NCBI RefSeq assembly: GCF_008033235.1
Contig: NZ_CP042432.1
Coordinates: 3,286,001 to 3,350,000, forward strand
Direction: 5' to 3'
From: Anseongella ginsenosidimutans
Lineage (GTDB): Bacteria > Bacteroidota > Bacteroidia > Sphingobacteriales > Sphingobacteriaceae
DNA length: 64,000 bases
The number at the start of each line of letters is the position of its first letter. The first letter of the stretch is position 1. A model generated the notes under the pieces. The model made no database searches. It was not told the origin of the DNA and saw only the letters and a list, made by a program, of their open reading frames with translations. A program made the position numbers and the translations under genes. Below are positions 36,962 through 46,741 of the stretch, one piece after another.

Positions 36962-39319
36962 TTAGGATTTTTTGCGTTTTGGTTTAGACTTCGGATTGGC
37001 TTTGGCTTCCTCCGACAGCTTTACGCAATCTTCGTAGCTTAAGCTTGCCGGATCGGTCCCCTTGGGGATCTTTACGTTTTGTTTTCCAAAGGCAATAAAA
37101 GGGCCCCAGCGTCCATTGAGTACCTTTACATCGGGGTTTTCCTCAAAGGTTTTGATGGTTTTTTCCGCATCTTTTTTCCTTTTTTCCAGAATAATCTCTA
37201 TGGCCTTCTCTTCAGCAATATCCAGCGGTTCCATATCTTTCGGAATGGAATAGAACTTTTTATCATGCTGGATATAAGGGCCGAAGCGGCCGATGTTCAC
37301 CTGCATTTCCTTTTCCTCGAAAGACCCTATCTTTTTAGGAAGCTTGAATAATTCAAGGGCTTCTTCCAGTCCGATGGTTTCAATGGACTGGCTGCCGCGC
37401 AGGCTCGCATATCGTGGCTTTTCTTCTTCACTGCTTTCTCCCAATTGCACGAAGGGACCATACCGGCCAATGCGCACGGCCACCCGCTTTCCGCTCACGG
37501 GGTCGAGGCCAAGTTCACGCTCGCCGGTAGCCTTGCCGGCATTTTCTATGGTTTCTTCGACATTCTTGTGGAAAGGGCCGTAAAAATCTTCCAGCATGCG
37601 GGTCCACTCCTTCATTCCCTGGGCTATTTCATCGAATTCCTTTTCCACGCTGGCCGTGAAATTATAGTCCATGATCCCGTTAAAATGCTGCATCAGGAAA
37701 TCATTGACAACGGCGCCCACATCACTGGGGAATAACTTATTCTTTTCCGCGCCAGTGATCTCAGTCGCTGTTTCCTTTTTGATCTTTCCTTCGGGGAATT
37801 TAGCCAGGCTTTGCGTTTTATCGGGTGTGGGGAGCGTCAGTATCCGGTATTCCCTGGGCTTTCCATCCCGGTCTTCCTTTATCACATAGCCTCTTTTCTG
37901 GATAGTTGAAATAGTCGGCGCGTAAGTCGAGGGCCGGCCAATCCCCAGCTCTTCGAGCTTCTTCACCAGGCTTGCTTCCGTATAGCGGGCAGGCGAACGG
38001 GAAAAACGTTCGGTGGCCTGCATCTGTTCCAGTTCCAGGGACTGCCCCTGATTCAGGGGAGGCAGCATTCCTTTTACCTCGGATGTATTTTCATCTTCTT
38101 CATCCGTGGATTCCATATAGACTTTGAGAAATCCGTCAAATTTCAGCACTTCGCCCTCTGCCTGTAATTCTTCTTCGCGGGTGGAAATGCCAATTTTTAC
38201 GCTGGTTTTTTCGAATTGCGCCTCGCTCATCTGGGAAGCGATTGCACGTTTCCATATCAGCTCATACAGGCGCTGCGCCGCCGCATCCCCTTCCACAGTA
38301 TGCTGTCCGAAATAAGTAGGACGAATAGCTTCGTGCGCTTCCTGGGCGCTGGCGCTTTTGGTCTTATATTGCCGCAGTTTATGATATTTGTCTCCGTAAG
38401 CTTTGCTGATCTCCTGCCTGGCGCCTTCCAGGGCGGTATCGGAAAGATTCACCGAATCCGTACGCATATAGGTGATCTTCCCGGATTCATATAATTTCTG
38501 TGCCACCAGCATGGTTCGCGAAACAGAAAAACCTAGTTTCCTGGAAGCCTCCTGCTGCAGGGTGGACGTAGTAAAAGGTGCTGCAGGCGAACGTTTTGCC
38601 GGCCTCACTTCCAGGCTGTTCACCTTGAATTCAGCAGAAATACAGCTTGCAAGAAATTCTTCGGCCTCTTCCACCTGCCGGAATCGCCTTGGCAATTCCG
38701 CTTTCAGTACTGCCTTTCCATCCACGCGAAAAACCGCCGTCACCCTGAACTGCGCTTCCGCGGTGAAGGCGTTGATTTCGCGCTCGCGCTCCACTATGAG
38801 ACGAACGGCGACTGATTGCACCCTCCCCGCCGAGAGAGAAGGCTTTACTTTTTTCCACAGCACCGGGGATAATTCAAAACCAACAAGGCGGTCAAGTACC
38901 CTTCTCGCCTGCTGCGCCCGAACCAGGTCGTAGTCGATCTGCCTTGGGTTTTGAATGGCCGATAAAATGGCAGGCTTAGTAATCTCATGGAATACTATTC
39001 GTTTTATCTTGTCATCAGGCAGCTTCAACACTTCGGCCAGGTGCCAGGAAATAGCTTCCCCCTCCCGGTCCTCATCCGTCGCCAGCCATATAATTTCCGC
39101 CTTTTTCGCAAGCCTCTTTAACTCTTCCACCACGGCCTTTTTCTCAGAAGGAACTTCGTATTTCTGGGAGAAGGCATTCTCAATATCTATGGCATCGTCC
39201 CCCTTAACAAGATCACGTATATGCCCGTAACTTGACTTCACAAGAAAATCGGGGCCTAAATAGCCTTCTATTGTTTTTGCCTTCGCTGGTGATTCAACTA
39301 TCAATAAGTTTTTAGCCAT
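36962..39319 (-). CDS. topA: DNA topoisomerase I (type IA)
   Basis: Relaxes negative supercoils by single-strand passage (785 residues). Toprim domain: N-terminal LLIVESPAKAKTIEGYLG and TDEDREGE (81-88). The catalytic Tyr284 lies in ITYMRTDSVNLS. The C-terminal region has three topoisomerase repeat motifs (GRYGPFVQLG, GRFGPYIQHD, GRWGPFIAFG) but no CxxC zinc fingers, as in many Bacteroidota, and a Lys-rich tail ending KPKRKKS. A one-mismatch -7 box (TTTCTTTG) lies at 39373-39380 on the minus strand. A 927-bp repeat-rich gap precedes the gene. Confidence 0.97.
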   Translation of the reverse strand: MAKNLLIVESPAKAKTIEGYLGPDFLVKSSYGHIRDLVKGDDAIDIENAFSQKYEVPSEKKAVVEELKRLAKKAEIIWLATDEDREGEAISWHLAEVLKLPDDKIKRIVFHEITKPAILSAIQNPRQIDYDLVRAQQARRVLDRLVGFELSPVLWKKVKPSLSAGRVQSVAVRLIVEREREINAFTAEAQFRVTAVFRVDGKAVLKAELPRRFRQVEEAEEFLASCISAEFKVNSLEVRPAKRSPAAPFTTSTLQQEASRKLGFSVSRTMLVAQKLYESGKITYMRTDSVNLSDTALEGARQEISKAYGDKYHKLRQYKTKSASAQEAHEAIRPTYFGQHTVEGDAAAQRLYELIWKRAIASQMSEAQFEKTSVKIGISTREEELQAEGEVLKFDGFLKVYMESTDEEDENTSEVKGMLPPLNQGQSLELEQMQATERFSRSPARYTEASLVKKLEELGIGRPSTYAPTISTIQKRGYVIKEDRDGKPREYRILTLPTPDKTQSLAKFPEGKIKKETATEITGAEKNKLFPSDVGAVVNDFLMQHFNGIMDYNFTASVEKEFDEIAQGMKEWTRMLEDFYGPFHKNVEETIENAGKATGERELGLDPVSGKRVAVRIGRYGPFVQLGESSEEEKPRYASLRGSQSIETIGLEEALELFKLPKKIGSFEEKEMQVNIGRFGPYIQHDKKFYSIPKDMEPLDIAEEKAIEIILEKRKKDAEKTIKTFEENPDVKVLNGRWGPFIAFGKQNVKIPKGTDPASLSYEDCVKLSEEAKANPKSKPKRKKS

Positions 39320-39429
39320 CCGGTTTAATGCTGCTGACCGGCCAGGGGATTAATTTACTGACCGGCATTCCGCAAAGAAAGAGATTTGCATTCAAAAACA
39401 AAAACTATTAGGCCGAAACCTTACCCTTT

Positions 39430-39840
39430 GTCGGTTTAAGGTTCAAAGTTCATGGTTTAAAGTTCAAGGTTTAAGAGTTTTTAGTTTCCGGTTTATAGTT
39501 GTGCTTAGGGTTGGTTCAAAGTTTAAGGTTTAAGGTTTAAAAGTTTTTAGTTTTTAGTTTCCGGTTTGTAGTTGCGCTTGGGGTTGGTTCAAAGTTTAAG
39601 GTTCAAGGTTCAAGGTTTAAGAGTTTTTAGTTTTTAGTTTCCGGTTTGTAGTTGCGCTTGGGGTTGGTTCAAAGTTTAAGGTTTAAGGATCAAGGTTTAA
39701 GAGTTTTTAGTTTTTAGTTTCCGGTTTGTAGTTGTGCTTGGGGTTGGTTTAAAGTTCGGGGTTTAAAGTTTAAGGGTTAAGAGTTAAGGGTTAAGGGTTA
39801 GGGGTTTTCGGTTTATAGATATTGTTTGGGGATGGTTCAA
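39430..39840. repeat. Degenerate tandem repeat, about five copies of a ~73-89 bp unit
   Basis: Units begin at about 39430, 39511, 39584, 39664 and 39744, with a degenerate trace near 39833. Each combines words such as GGTTCAAAGTTTAAGG, TTTTTAGTTTCCGGTTT and TTGCGCTTGGGGTT. The + strand is strongly G/T-rich. Spacings of 81, 73, 80, 80 and about 89 bp show slippage of short internal words. No open frame, tRNA or spacer-like structure is visible. The last unit carries a run of GGGTTAA words. Confidence 0.85.
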
Positions 39841-39990
39841 TTCGAAGAACTTTTGTTTTTGGGGGGCGGTGCAAATGCCGGGCTTTGAGTCTGGGGTTTG
39901 GCTGCTGGCAGTAACTTCAGCTGCTGTTAACCAATATCCACCAAAACAGATAAACTACAAGCGGATAATGGAGAATAGAAGCTATGACAA
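39841..39990. other. Centre of the gene-free repeat region
   Basis: About 150 bp of mixed sequence between the G/T-rich tandem repeats and the A/C-rich block. It holds two direct copies of GCTGCTG and no supported gene. A 61-codon frame crosses it but has low complexity and no homologous motif, so it is not called. Confidence 0.5.
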
Positions 39991-40210
39991 AAGAACTACA
40001 GGCCGGCTAAAAATCGAAAACAACAGATCAAAAACCAGAAATCGAAGATTGTAAACCAGAAACGAAAAGTTAGAACAAGGAACCGGAAACTATAAACTTT
40101 ACACTAAAAACTGAAGGCCAGAAACAGAAGGCTAAAAACTATGAAACGAAAACCTAAAAACTGACCAGAAACCAAAAACTATAAACTATAAACTATAAAC
40201 CAAAAAAACA
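39991..40210. repeat. A-rich block built from reverse complements of the tandem repeat words
   Basis: Words such as AAACTATAAAC, ACTAAAAACTG, GGAACCGGAAAC and CTAAAAACTATG recur at short, irregular spacing. They are reverse complements or near-complements of the words at 39430-39840 (for example CCGGTTTATAGTT on the left and AACTATAAAC on the right). The block lies between the end of the carboxylase gene and the repeats. The two blocks together form an imperfect inverted arrangement. Confidence 0.7.
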
Positions 40211-40246
40211 ACTTCGAGCATGAAACTTCAAACTGTTGCGAAGCAA

Positions 40247-41880
40247 CTAAGTCTGAATGATTCCCGGGTTGAATCTTTTTTCGACAGGCGCATGGTTGGC
40301 TGCGGAGATGCCTTCGGAAATAATCCGGCGGGTTTCAAGGGGATCAATTATGCCGTCTACCCATAAGCGGGCGGCGGCGTACCAGGGCGTAAGCTGCGCA
40401 TCGTAGCCTGACGTGATCTTTCGGAGTAATTCCTGTTCCCTTTCAGGGGTAATGGATGTTCCTTGTTTTTTCAGGGCCGATTCTTCTATTTGAAGGAGGG
40501 TTTTGGCGGCCTGGGAACCGCCCATTACTCCCATGCGGGCCGTGGGCCAGGCGAAGATAAGACGGGGATCATAGGCTTTGCCGCACATCGCGTAATTTCC
40601 GGCGCCGTATGAGTTGCCGAGGATGAAAGTAAATTTCGGGACGACTGAATTGGCTACTGCGTTCACCATTTTTGCCCCGTCTTTGATAATTCCGCCCTGT
40701 TCCGAACGGGAGCCGACCATGAAGCCGGTGACATCCTGCAGAAAGACCAAAGGAATATTTTTCTGGTTGCAGTTCATGATAAACCGGGCGGCTTTGTCGG
40801 CGGAATCGGAATAGATCACTCCTCCGAACTGCATCTCTCCTGTCTTCGTCTTTACCACCTTGCGTTGATTGGCCACAATACCTACGGCCCAGCCGTCAAT
40901 ACGGGCAAGGCCGCAAATGATGCTTTTGCCGTAGAGTGCCTTGTATTCTTCTATTTCCGAAGCGTCGGTAAGCCGGCGAATAATGTCCAGCATATCATAG
41001 GGCTTTTCCCTGTCTTCAGGCAGCAGGCCGTAGATTTCCCGGGGGTCTTCGGAAGGAAGTACCGGATTTACCCGGCTGAAGCCGGCGCGGGGGTATCTCC
41101 AAGTTTATCCATGATCCCGCGGATGGCTTCCAGGCAGGCATGATCGTCCGGAAATTTATAATCGGTCACTCCTGATATTTCGCAATGGGTGCCTGCTCCG
41201 CCAAGGGTTTCATTGTCCGTTTCTTCGCCGATAGCCGATTTTACCAGGTAAGAACCAGCCAGGAATACCGACCCGGTTCCTTCCACGATCATCGCTTCGT
41301 CGCTCATAATGGGTAAGTAAGCGCCCCCTGCCACGCAGCTGCCCATGATCGCGGCTACCTGGACAATGCCCATGGAGGACATTCGTGCGTTGTTCCGGAA
41401 GATACGTCCGAAATGTTCTTTATCCGGGAAGATATCCTCCTGCAGCGGCAGGAAAACCCCGGCGCTGTCCACGAGGTAGATAATGGGTAACCTGTTCTCC
41501 ATCGCTATTTCCTGCGCCCGGAGGTTCTTTTTTGCGGTCATGGGGAACCAGGCGCCTGCCTTCACCGTAGCATCATTGGCCACGATCACGCATTGCCGGC
41601 CGGAAATATAACCGATGCCCGTGATCACGCCGGCCGATGGGCAGCCGCCGTATTCTTCGTACATGCCATTGGCGGCCAACGCACCGGTTTCCAGGAAATA
41701 ACTGTTTTTATCGATCAACCGGGCAATTCGCTCCCTTGCCAGCAGCTTGCCCTTCGCCTTTTGTTTGGCCGCATTTTCCTCGCCTCCGCCCTCCTTTACT
41801 TTTTTAAGCCTTGCCTGCAGCTCGTTCAGCAATCGATTATTAGCATCTTCGTTCTTGTTGAATTCCAGGTTGATGGGCAT
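40247..41880 (-). pseudogene. Acyl-CoA carboxylase beta subunit (PccB/MCC type), frameshifted (probable sequence error)
   Basis: Carboxyltransferase subunit that moves CO2 from biotin to propionyl-CoA, methylcrotonyl-CoA or similar. The N-terminal part has KLLARERI near residue 46, GGCPSAGVITG, and SMGIVQVAAIMGSCVAGGAYLP. The C-terminal part has YDMLDIIRRL, the CoA-carboxylase motif GWAVGIVANQ, FLQDVTGFMVG and GNSYGAGNYAMCGKAYDPR. The frame breaks at a run of five C on the minus strand (41089-41093). One added C gives GDTPRAGFSRVNPVLP and an overall 544 residues, the normal size. No biotin-carboxylase or biotin-carrier gene lies next to it. Substrate undecided. Confidence 0.87.
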
Positions 41881-41891
41881 GACAAGCAGGT

Positions 41892-43361
41892 TTACCTCGA
41901 ATAATTGGGGGCTTCCTTGGTGATGATGATATCATGGGGATGGCTTTCGCGGAGGCCTGCAGCCGTGATCTTAACAAAACGGGCTTTCTGAAGGTCTTCG
42001 ATGGTGGCGGCCCCGCAGTAGCCCATGCCGGCCCTGAGGCCGCCGATATACTGGTGCATCACTTCACGCAGCGTGCCTTTATAGGGTACCCTTCCTACGA
42101 TACCTTCGGGCACCAGTTTTTTTATATCGTCTTCCACATCCTGGAAATAGCGGTCTTTGGAACCCAGTTCCATCGCCTCCACGGAACCCATGCCGCGGTA
42201 GGATTTGAACTTCCTTCCTTCGTAAATAATAGTTTCACCCGGAGATTCTTCCACACCGGCAAACAGTGACCCGGCCATTACGGAACTTGCGCCGGCAGCA
42301 ATAGCCTTTACAATGTCCCCCGTTTGCTTTATCCCGCCGTCGGCGATTACCGGAATACCCATGCCTTGCAGGGCTTTAGCCGCCTCATATACAGCGCTTA
42401 GCTGCGGAACGCCTACGCCGGCAACCACGCGGGTGGTACAAATGGAGCCGGGGCCAATGCCTACTTTCACGCCGTCTACGCCTGCGTCGGCCAGGGCTTT
42501 GGCGCCTTCGCCGGTACCTACGTTCCCTGCAATGATCTCCAGGTCAGGAAAACGCTCCTTCACTTTTTTCACCTCGATGATCACACCCCGGGAATGGCCG
42601 TGGGCGGTATCAATGATGATCACATCTACTCCGGCATTTACCAGGGCAGCTACCCTGTCCAGCGTATCAGCGGTAACACCTACAGCAGCCCCTACCCGAA
42701 GGCGTCCATGGGTATCCTTGCAGGCAGTAGGGAAGTTCTTGAATTTCTGAATGTCTTTGTACGTGATCAGTCCGCTCAGCCGGCCATCCTTATCTACCAC
42801 CGGAAGCTTCTCAATTTTATGATTCTGGAGGATCTCCTCGGCCTTGGCAAGATCGGTTCCTTCCGGAGCAATCACCAGGTTATGACGGGTCATGACCTGA
42901 CCCACCTTCATCGTAATGTCCTTCTGAAAACGGAGATCGCGGTTAGTAAGAATACCGGTCAGTTTGCGCTCGCCGTCCACAATGGGAATACCCCCGATCT
43001 TGTATTCCTTCATCAGCGCCAGGGCTTCCTCCAGCGTGGCATCGTCCCGAAGCGTCACCGGATCCAGGATCATGCCGCTTTCCGACCGCTTCACCTTTCG
43101 CACTTCCAGCGCCTGCCGCTCAATGCTCATGTTCTTATGAAGAATCCCTATTCCGCCTTCCTGTGCAATAGCAATGGCAAGGGCCGATTCCGTCACCGTA
43201 TCCATGGCGGCGGAAACAATAGGAATATTGATGCGGATATTACGGGTTAATCTTGTCTGGGTATTTACTTCGCGCGGAAGGGTCTCCGAATAGGCCGGTA
43301 TGAGCAGCACATCATCGTAGGTAAGGCCTTCTCCGGCAAATTTTAAGGGGTCTGACTGCAT
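41892..43361 (-). CDS. guaB: Inosine-5'-monophosphate dehydrogenase
   Basis: Oxidises IMP to XMP, the first committed step of GMP synthesis (489 residues, normal). N-terminal [15 protein letters not shown], two CBS domains (about 95-210), the active-site loop [11 protein letters not shown] with catalytic Cys308, and the flap [19 protein letters not shown] are all present. It is the gene downstream of amt, separated by 99 bp that contain a promoter-like box, so it is probably transcribed on its own. Confidence 0.97.
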   Translation of the reverse strand: MQSDPLKFAGEGLTYDDVLLIPAYSETLPREVNTQTRLTRNIRINIPIVSAAMDTVTESALAIAIAQEGGIGILHKNMSIERQALEVRKVKRSESGMILDPVTLRDDATLEEALALMKEYKIGGIPIVDGERKLTGILTNRDLRFQKDITMKVGQVMTRHNLVIAPEGTDLAKAEEILQNHKIEKLPVVDKDGRLSGLITYKDIQKFKNFPTACKDTHGRLRVGAAVGVTADTLDRVAALVNAGVDVIIIDTAHGHSRGVIIEVKKVKERFPDLEIIAGNVGTGEGAKALADAGVDGVKVGIGPGSICTTRVVAGVGVPQLSAVYEAAKALQGMGIPVIADGGIKQTGDIVKAIAAGASSVMAGSLFAGVEESPGETIIYEGRKFKSYRGMGSVEAMELGSKDRYFQDVEDDIKKLVPEGIVGRVPYKGTLREVMHQYIGGLRAGMGYCGAATIEDLQKARFVKITAAGLRESHPHDIIITKEAPNYSR

Positions 43362-43398
43362 GGCAAATAATAGAATTAAGGGTGTATTATTTGCCGCA

Positions 43399-43406
43399 CA
43401 AAATTA
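43399..43406 (-). promoter_or_regulatory. Putative -7 promoter element of guaB
   Basis: TAATTTTG on the minus strand, exact TAnnTTTG match, about 37 bp before the guaB start. No convincing TTG element at the usual distance. Confidence 0.45.
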
Positions 43407-43460
43407 TCAATTTTTTCGATATTTTCATGATTTTTTTCAGTCAGCCCCCTCTTTCCCGGT

Positions 43461-44867
43461 TTATATATATTGTTTTTCTTCCGTGAATGCGGGCTCATCC
43501 TGTTTCAGCCGGCCTTTCCGGTCGATCAGCATCTGGCCTTCCAGGTACTTTTCGTCATGCTGACTTACGTCCAGCCCCAACTCTTCTTCTTCAGCAGAAA
43601 CACGAAGCGGGTAAACCAGGTTGATGGCCTTGAATATCAGCCAGGACATGCAGAAACTGTATCCAACCACCAATAACATGCCCAGCAGCTGGTTTTTAAA
43701 GAGGTCTATATTTCCATACCACCATCCGTCACTAATTGCGGCGTTTACTACTGAGCTGGCAAAAACGCCGGTAAGTAACATGCCTACGATCCCTCCTACG
43801 CCATGGCAGGGAAATACGTCCAGCGTATCGTCTATGGTGGAACGGGATTTCCAGTGAACGAAGAGGTTGGAAACAATACTGGCGATAAGGCCAATGAACA
43901 TGCTATGGGGAATACCTACAAAGCCCGCCGCAGGAGTAATGGCCACCATACCTACAACGGCGCCGATGCAAAATCCGAGCGCGGAAGGTTTTCTTCCCCT
44001 TGCGGCATCAAATAATATCCATCCCAGGCCCGCTGCCGCCGTCGCCGTATTGGTTGTGGCAAAGGCCGAAGCTGCCAGGCCATTGGCTCCCAGGGCAGAA
44101 CCTGCGTTGAAACCAAACCAGCCAAACCATAAGAGCCCCGTTCCGAGCAAAACAAAAGGAATATTGGCGGGTTGAATGCTTTTCTTTTGAATATGATCTT
44201 TACGACGTTTCAGAATAAGCGCGCCGGCCAGCGCCGCGCAGCCTGCGGAAATATGAACCACGGTCCCCCCGGCAAAATCAAGTACGCCGAGTTTAAAGAG
44301 AATTCCGTCCGGATGCCAGGTCCAGTGTGCAATTGGCGCGTAAACTAGCAGGCTGAACAGCACCATAAATAATATATATGCCGTAAACCGGATGCGTTCG
44401 GCCACCGCTCCCACAACCAGAGCGGGGGTAATTACGGCGAATTTCATTTGAAAAAGGGCAAACAACAATAAAGGAATAGTTGGAGCCAGGCTCCAGGGCT
44501 CTCCAGGGGCGACGCCGCTGAAAAAGAAAAAGGTTGCCGGGTTCCCGATGAAGCCGTTTACGGATTCGCCGAATGCCAGGCTAAAACCGACGACCACCCA
44601 TATCACACTGATAAGTCCGGTCGCGATGAAACTTTGCAGCATCGTAGAAATCACGTTTTTCCTGTTAACCATTCCCCCGTAAAAAAAGGACAAACCGGGT
44701 GTCATCAGGAAAACAAGCGTAGAAGCCACCAAAATCCAGGCGACATCGGCACTATTTATACCTGCCTGTTCAAGATTCACTCCTTCAGCAGGAATAAAAA
44801 TTGCCACAATACTGATCAGCGCCAGCACGATTAGCGGAAAAACGGATTTAAAACCAATCTTTTTCAT
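43461..44867 (-). CDS. amt: Ammonium transporter of the Amt family
   Basis: Ammonia/ammonium channel protein, 468 residues, with an N-terminal export-type segment and about eleven membrane helices. Typical Amt sequences: FFYGGMVNRKN after the first helix, LDFAGGTVVHISAG (channel histidine), FGWFGFNAGSALGANG, and FPCHGVGGIVGMLLTGVF (second pore His). The C-terminal tail is longer than in AmtB of E. coli. No glnK regulator lies next to it. It has a clear -33/-7 promoter. Confidence 0.96.
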   Translation of the reverse strand: MKKIGFKSVFPLIVLALISIVAIFIPAEGVNLEQAGINSADVAWILVASTLVFLMTPGLSFFYGGMVNRKNVISTMLQSFIATGLISVIWVVVGFSLAFGESVNGFIGNPATFFFFSGVAPGEPWSLAPTIPLLLFALFQMKFAVITPALVVGAVAERIRFTAYILFMVLFSLLVYAPIAHWTWHPDGILFKLGVLDFAGGTVVHISAGCAALAGALILKRRKDHIQKKSIQPANIPFVLLGTGLLWFGWFGFNAGSALGANGLAASAFATTNTATAAAGLGWILFDAARGRKPSALGFCIGAVVGMVAITPAAGFVGIPHSMFIGLIASIVSNLFVHWKSRSTIDDTLDVFPCHGVGGIVGMLLTGVFASSVVNAAISDGWWYGNIDLFKNQLLGMLLVVGYSFCMSWLIFKAINLVYPLRVSAEEEELGLDVSQHDEKYLEGQMLIDRKGRLKQDEPAFTEEKQYI

Positions 44868-44885
44868 TGTTTTATAATTTTAACA

Positions 44886-44918
44886 CAAAAATACACAACG
44901 AAATATTACAATTTCAAA
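44886..44918 (-). promoter_or_regulatory. Putative promoter of amt (-33 TTTG, -7 TATTTTTG)
   Basis: On the minus strand TTTG is followed after 21 bases by TATTTTTG, the classical Bacteroidota layout, 18 bp before the amt start. This is the best complete promoter match in the window. Confidence 0.6.
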
Positions 44919-44949
44919 TTTTTCACGCTTTTTTTATTAAAAAATCAAT

Positions 44950-44970
44950 TTTAAAAAGACGAAACGTCTT
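44950..44970 (-). terminator. Weak intrinsic terminator after dprA
   Basis: Read on the minus strand, AAGACG-TTT-CGTCTT forms a 6-bp stem followed by a T run. It begins about 12 bases after the dprA stop. The stem is short but the position fits. Confidence 0.4.
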
Positions 44971-44981
44971 AAAATTTTGGA

Positions 44982-46085
44982 TTATTTACAATAAACATAG
45001 CCTTTACCGGGTATATTACTTATAAATCCATGCATTTCCAGTTGCAACAAGATAAAAAATAAGCTTTCTTGTGAAAAATCAGCGCGAATACGGAGATCGT
45101 CAATTAAAATGCTCCCGGATTCTATAATTATTTGCAGCACTTTCCTTTCTTCTTCCGTAAGATTTCCAGAAGGAGCATTTCCCGAAGGTTCCTGATCCGG
45201 CTTTTTATCCCAGCCAAGATACCAGGCTACGTCAGCCGCGCCGGTAATAAGCTGGGCTTTATGATCCCTTATAATGCGCAGGCAACCCCGGGAATTTTCA
45301 TCGCGCAGCCTTCCGGGGAATGCAAATACCTCCCGGTCATAACTGGAGGCGATATCCGCTGTGATCAGGGCGCCGCCTTTTTCGTTTGCTTCTACGACAA
45401 TAGTGGCGTCCGACAGGCCTGCGACTATGCGGTTCCTTTTTGGGAAATTTTCCGGAAGCGCCGGAAAATCGTGGAAAAATTCGCTAAGCAAGCCGCCTTC
45501 CTGTTCCATGTCCCGCGAAATGCGGGAGTGAGCGGCAGGATAAATGCGGTTAAGGCCGTGTCCTAACACACCAATGGTAGCCAGCTTGTTTTTCAGCGCT
45601 GCCCGGTGCGCAGTGACGTCAATCCCATAGGCGAGCCCGCTTATGATCAGCGGGTCATAAGGACGCAGGCCTTCAACCAGGGTTTCGCACAACATATTGC
45701 CATATGGGGTTGCCCTCCTGGAACCTACAATACTGACCACACGTGGATGATCAATATTCGTATTTCCCCGGAAAAATAAGAGGACGGGTGCATCATGGCA
45801 GTGCTTTAACCTGCGAGGATAACTTTTGTCCAGGTAAAATAGCAGCCGGGTACCTGCTTTTTCTGCAATTTTTAATTCCGCTTCCGCCTGTTTTAAGGCA
45901 TCGGTAAACACGGGAGGCATAAATGAGCGAACAAGCTTCTCCCCGATTCCGGGTAGCCGGACAAGGTCTTTTGCCGATTCGCGGAAAACAGCTTCTCCGC
46001 TTCCGTAGTGATCCAATAGTTTACGCGCAAGCACGGGGCCGATTCCCGGCAGCAGCGTGAGCGCCAGCTGATGAAGACGTGACAT
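44982..46085 (-). CDS. dprA: DNA-processing protein DprA
   Basis: Loads RecA on incoming single-stranded DNA in natural transformation and also has roles in general recombination (367 residues). An N-terminal helix-hairpin-helix pair (TLLPGIGPVLARKLLDHYG, RLPGIGEKLVRSF) precedes the Rossmann-like core: VSIVGSRRATPYG, SGLAYGIDVTAHRAAL, GHGLNRIYPAAH, FPKRNRIVAGLSDATIVVEANEKGGALITA. A C-terminal winged-helix domain (from about 300) follows. The gene is downstream of rsmG on the same strand, 33 bp apart. Confidence 0.97.
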   Translation of the reverse strand: MSRLHQLALTLLPGIGPVLARKLLDHYGSGEAVFRESAKDLVRLPGIGEKLVRSFMPPVFTDALKQAEAELKIAEKAGTRLLFYLDKSYPRRLKHCHDAPVLLFFRGNTNIDHPRVVSIVGSRRATPYGNMLCETLVEGLRPYDPLIISGLAYGIDVTAHRAALKNKLATIGVLGHGLNRIYPAAHSRISRDMEQEGGLLSEFFHDFPALPENFPKRNRIVAGLSDATIVVEANEKGGALITADIASSYDREVFAFPGRLRDENSRGCLRIIRDHKAQLITGAADVAWYLGWDKKPDQEPSGNAPSGNLTEEERKVLQIIIESGSILIDDLRIRADFSQESLFFILLQLEMHGFISNIPGKGYVYCK

Positions 46086-46117
46086 AGGTAGAAATTTTTT
46101 AAGCCGGTGGGTTTACA

Positions 46118-46741
46118 CTAGCTTAGCGGTACATGCACTACATATTTCGTATCAAAATAAGGTTCGTCAAAAAATTCATTTACCGGGTAACTTCTGGCAG
46201 GCTGCCCCAACCCGGCGATCTCTTCAGCCAGGTCACCTCCTTTTAAATACAGGATCCCATTGTCCAGTTCGTTGAAAGAATTCTTGCTGATCTTGTCCTT
46301 TACCCAGGAATAGAATTCCGGAAGGCGGGTAACTGCGCGGGAGATCACGAAATCAAAGCGCCGGTCAATGGTTTCTACCCGTTGGTTTGCAGCAGTTACG
46401 TTTTTCAGGCCCAGGCTTTCAGCTACTTCCTTTACTACCTTGATTTTTTTCCCGATGGAATCTGCCAGGTAAAAACTGGTTTCCGGGAACAGGATCGCGA
46501 GCGGAATACCCGGGAAGCCACCGCCGGTCCCTGCATCCAGCACCCATGTGCCGTCCTTAAAGGAATTCACTTTGGCAATGGCCAGGGAATGAAGGACGTG
46601 CCGCTCGTAAAGGTGGTCGATATCCTTCCTTGAGATCACGTTTATTTTCGCGTTCCAATCAGTATAAAGCGCTTCCAGGGCTTCAAACTGTTCTGATTGA
46701 GTCGCTTCAAGGGAAGGGAAATATTTTCTGATCACTTCCAT
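46118..46741 (-). CDS. rsmG: 16S rRNA (guanine(527)-N(7))-methyltransferase
   Basis: Methylates G527 of 16S rRNA using SAM (207 residues). The start is taken at MEVIRKYFPSLEATQ; an upstream Met would add an implausible Pro/Arg-rich leader. SAM-binding VLDAGTGGGFPGIPLAI (68-84) is intact, as is ERHVLHSLAIAK. It overlaps the end of the glycosyltransferase frame by about 10 bases, so translation is probably coupled. Order on the minus strand: glycosyltransferase, rsmG, dprA. Confidence 0.96.
   Translation of the reverse strand: MEVIRKYFPSLEATQSEQFEALEALYTDWNAKINVISRKDIDHLYERHVLHSLAIAKVNSFKDGTWVLDAGTGGGFPGIPLAILFPETSFYLADSIGKKIKVVKEVAESLGLKNVTAANQRVETIDRRFDFVISRAVTRLPEFYSWVKDKISKNSFNELDNGILYLKGGDLAEEIAGLGQPARSYPVNEFFDEPYFDTKYVVHVPLS

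Noticed and set aside
39430-39840. CRISPR-like repeat array
   Set aside because: The repeated unit is about 80 bp and degenerate, with no equal repeats separated by unique spacers and no cas genes in the window.
39869-40054. 61-codon open frame in the repeat region
   Set aside because: Low-complexity sequence made of the repeat words, no signal or domain, no plausible start context.
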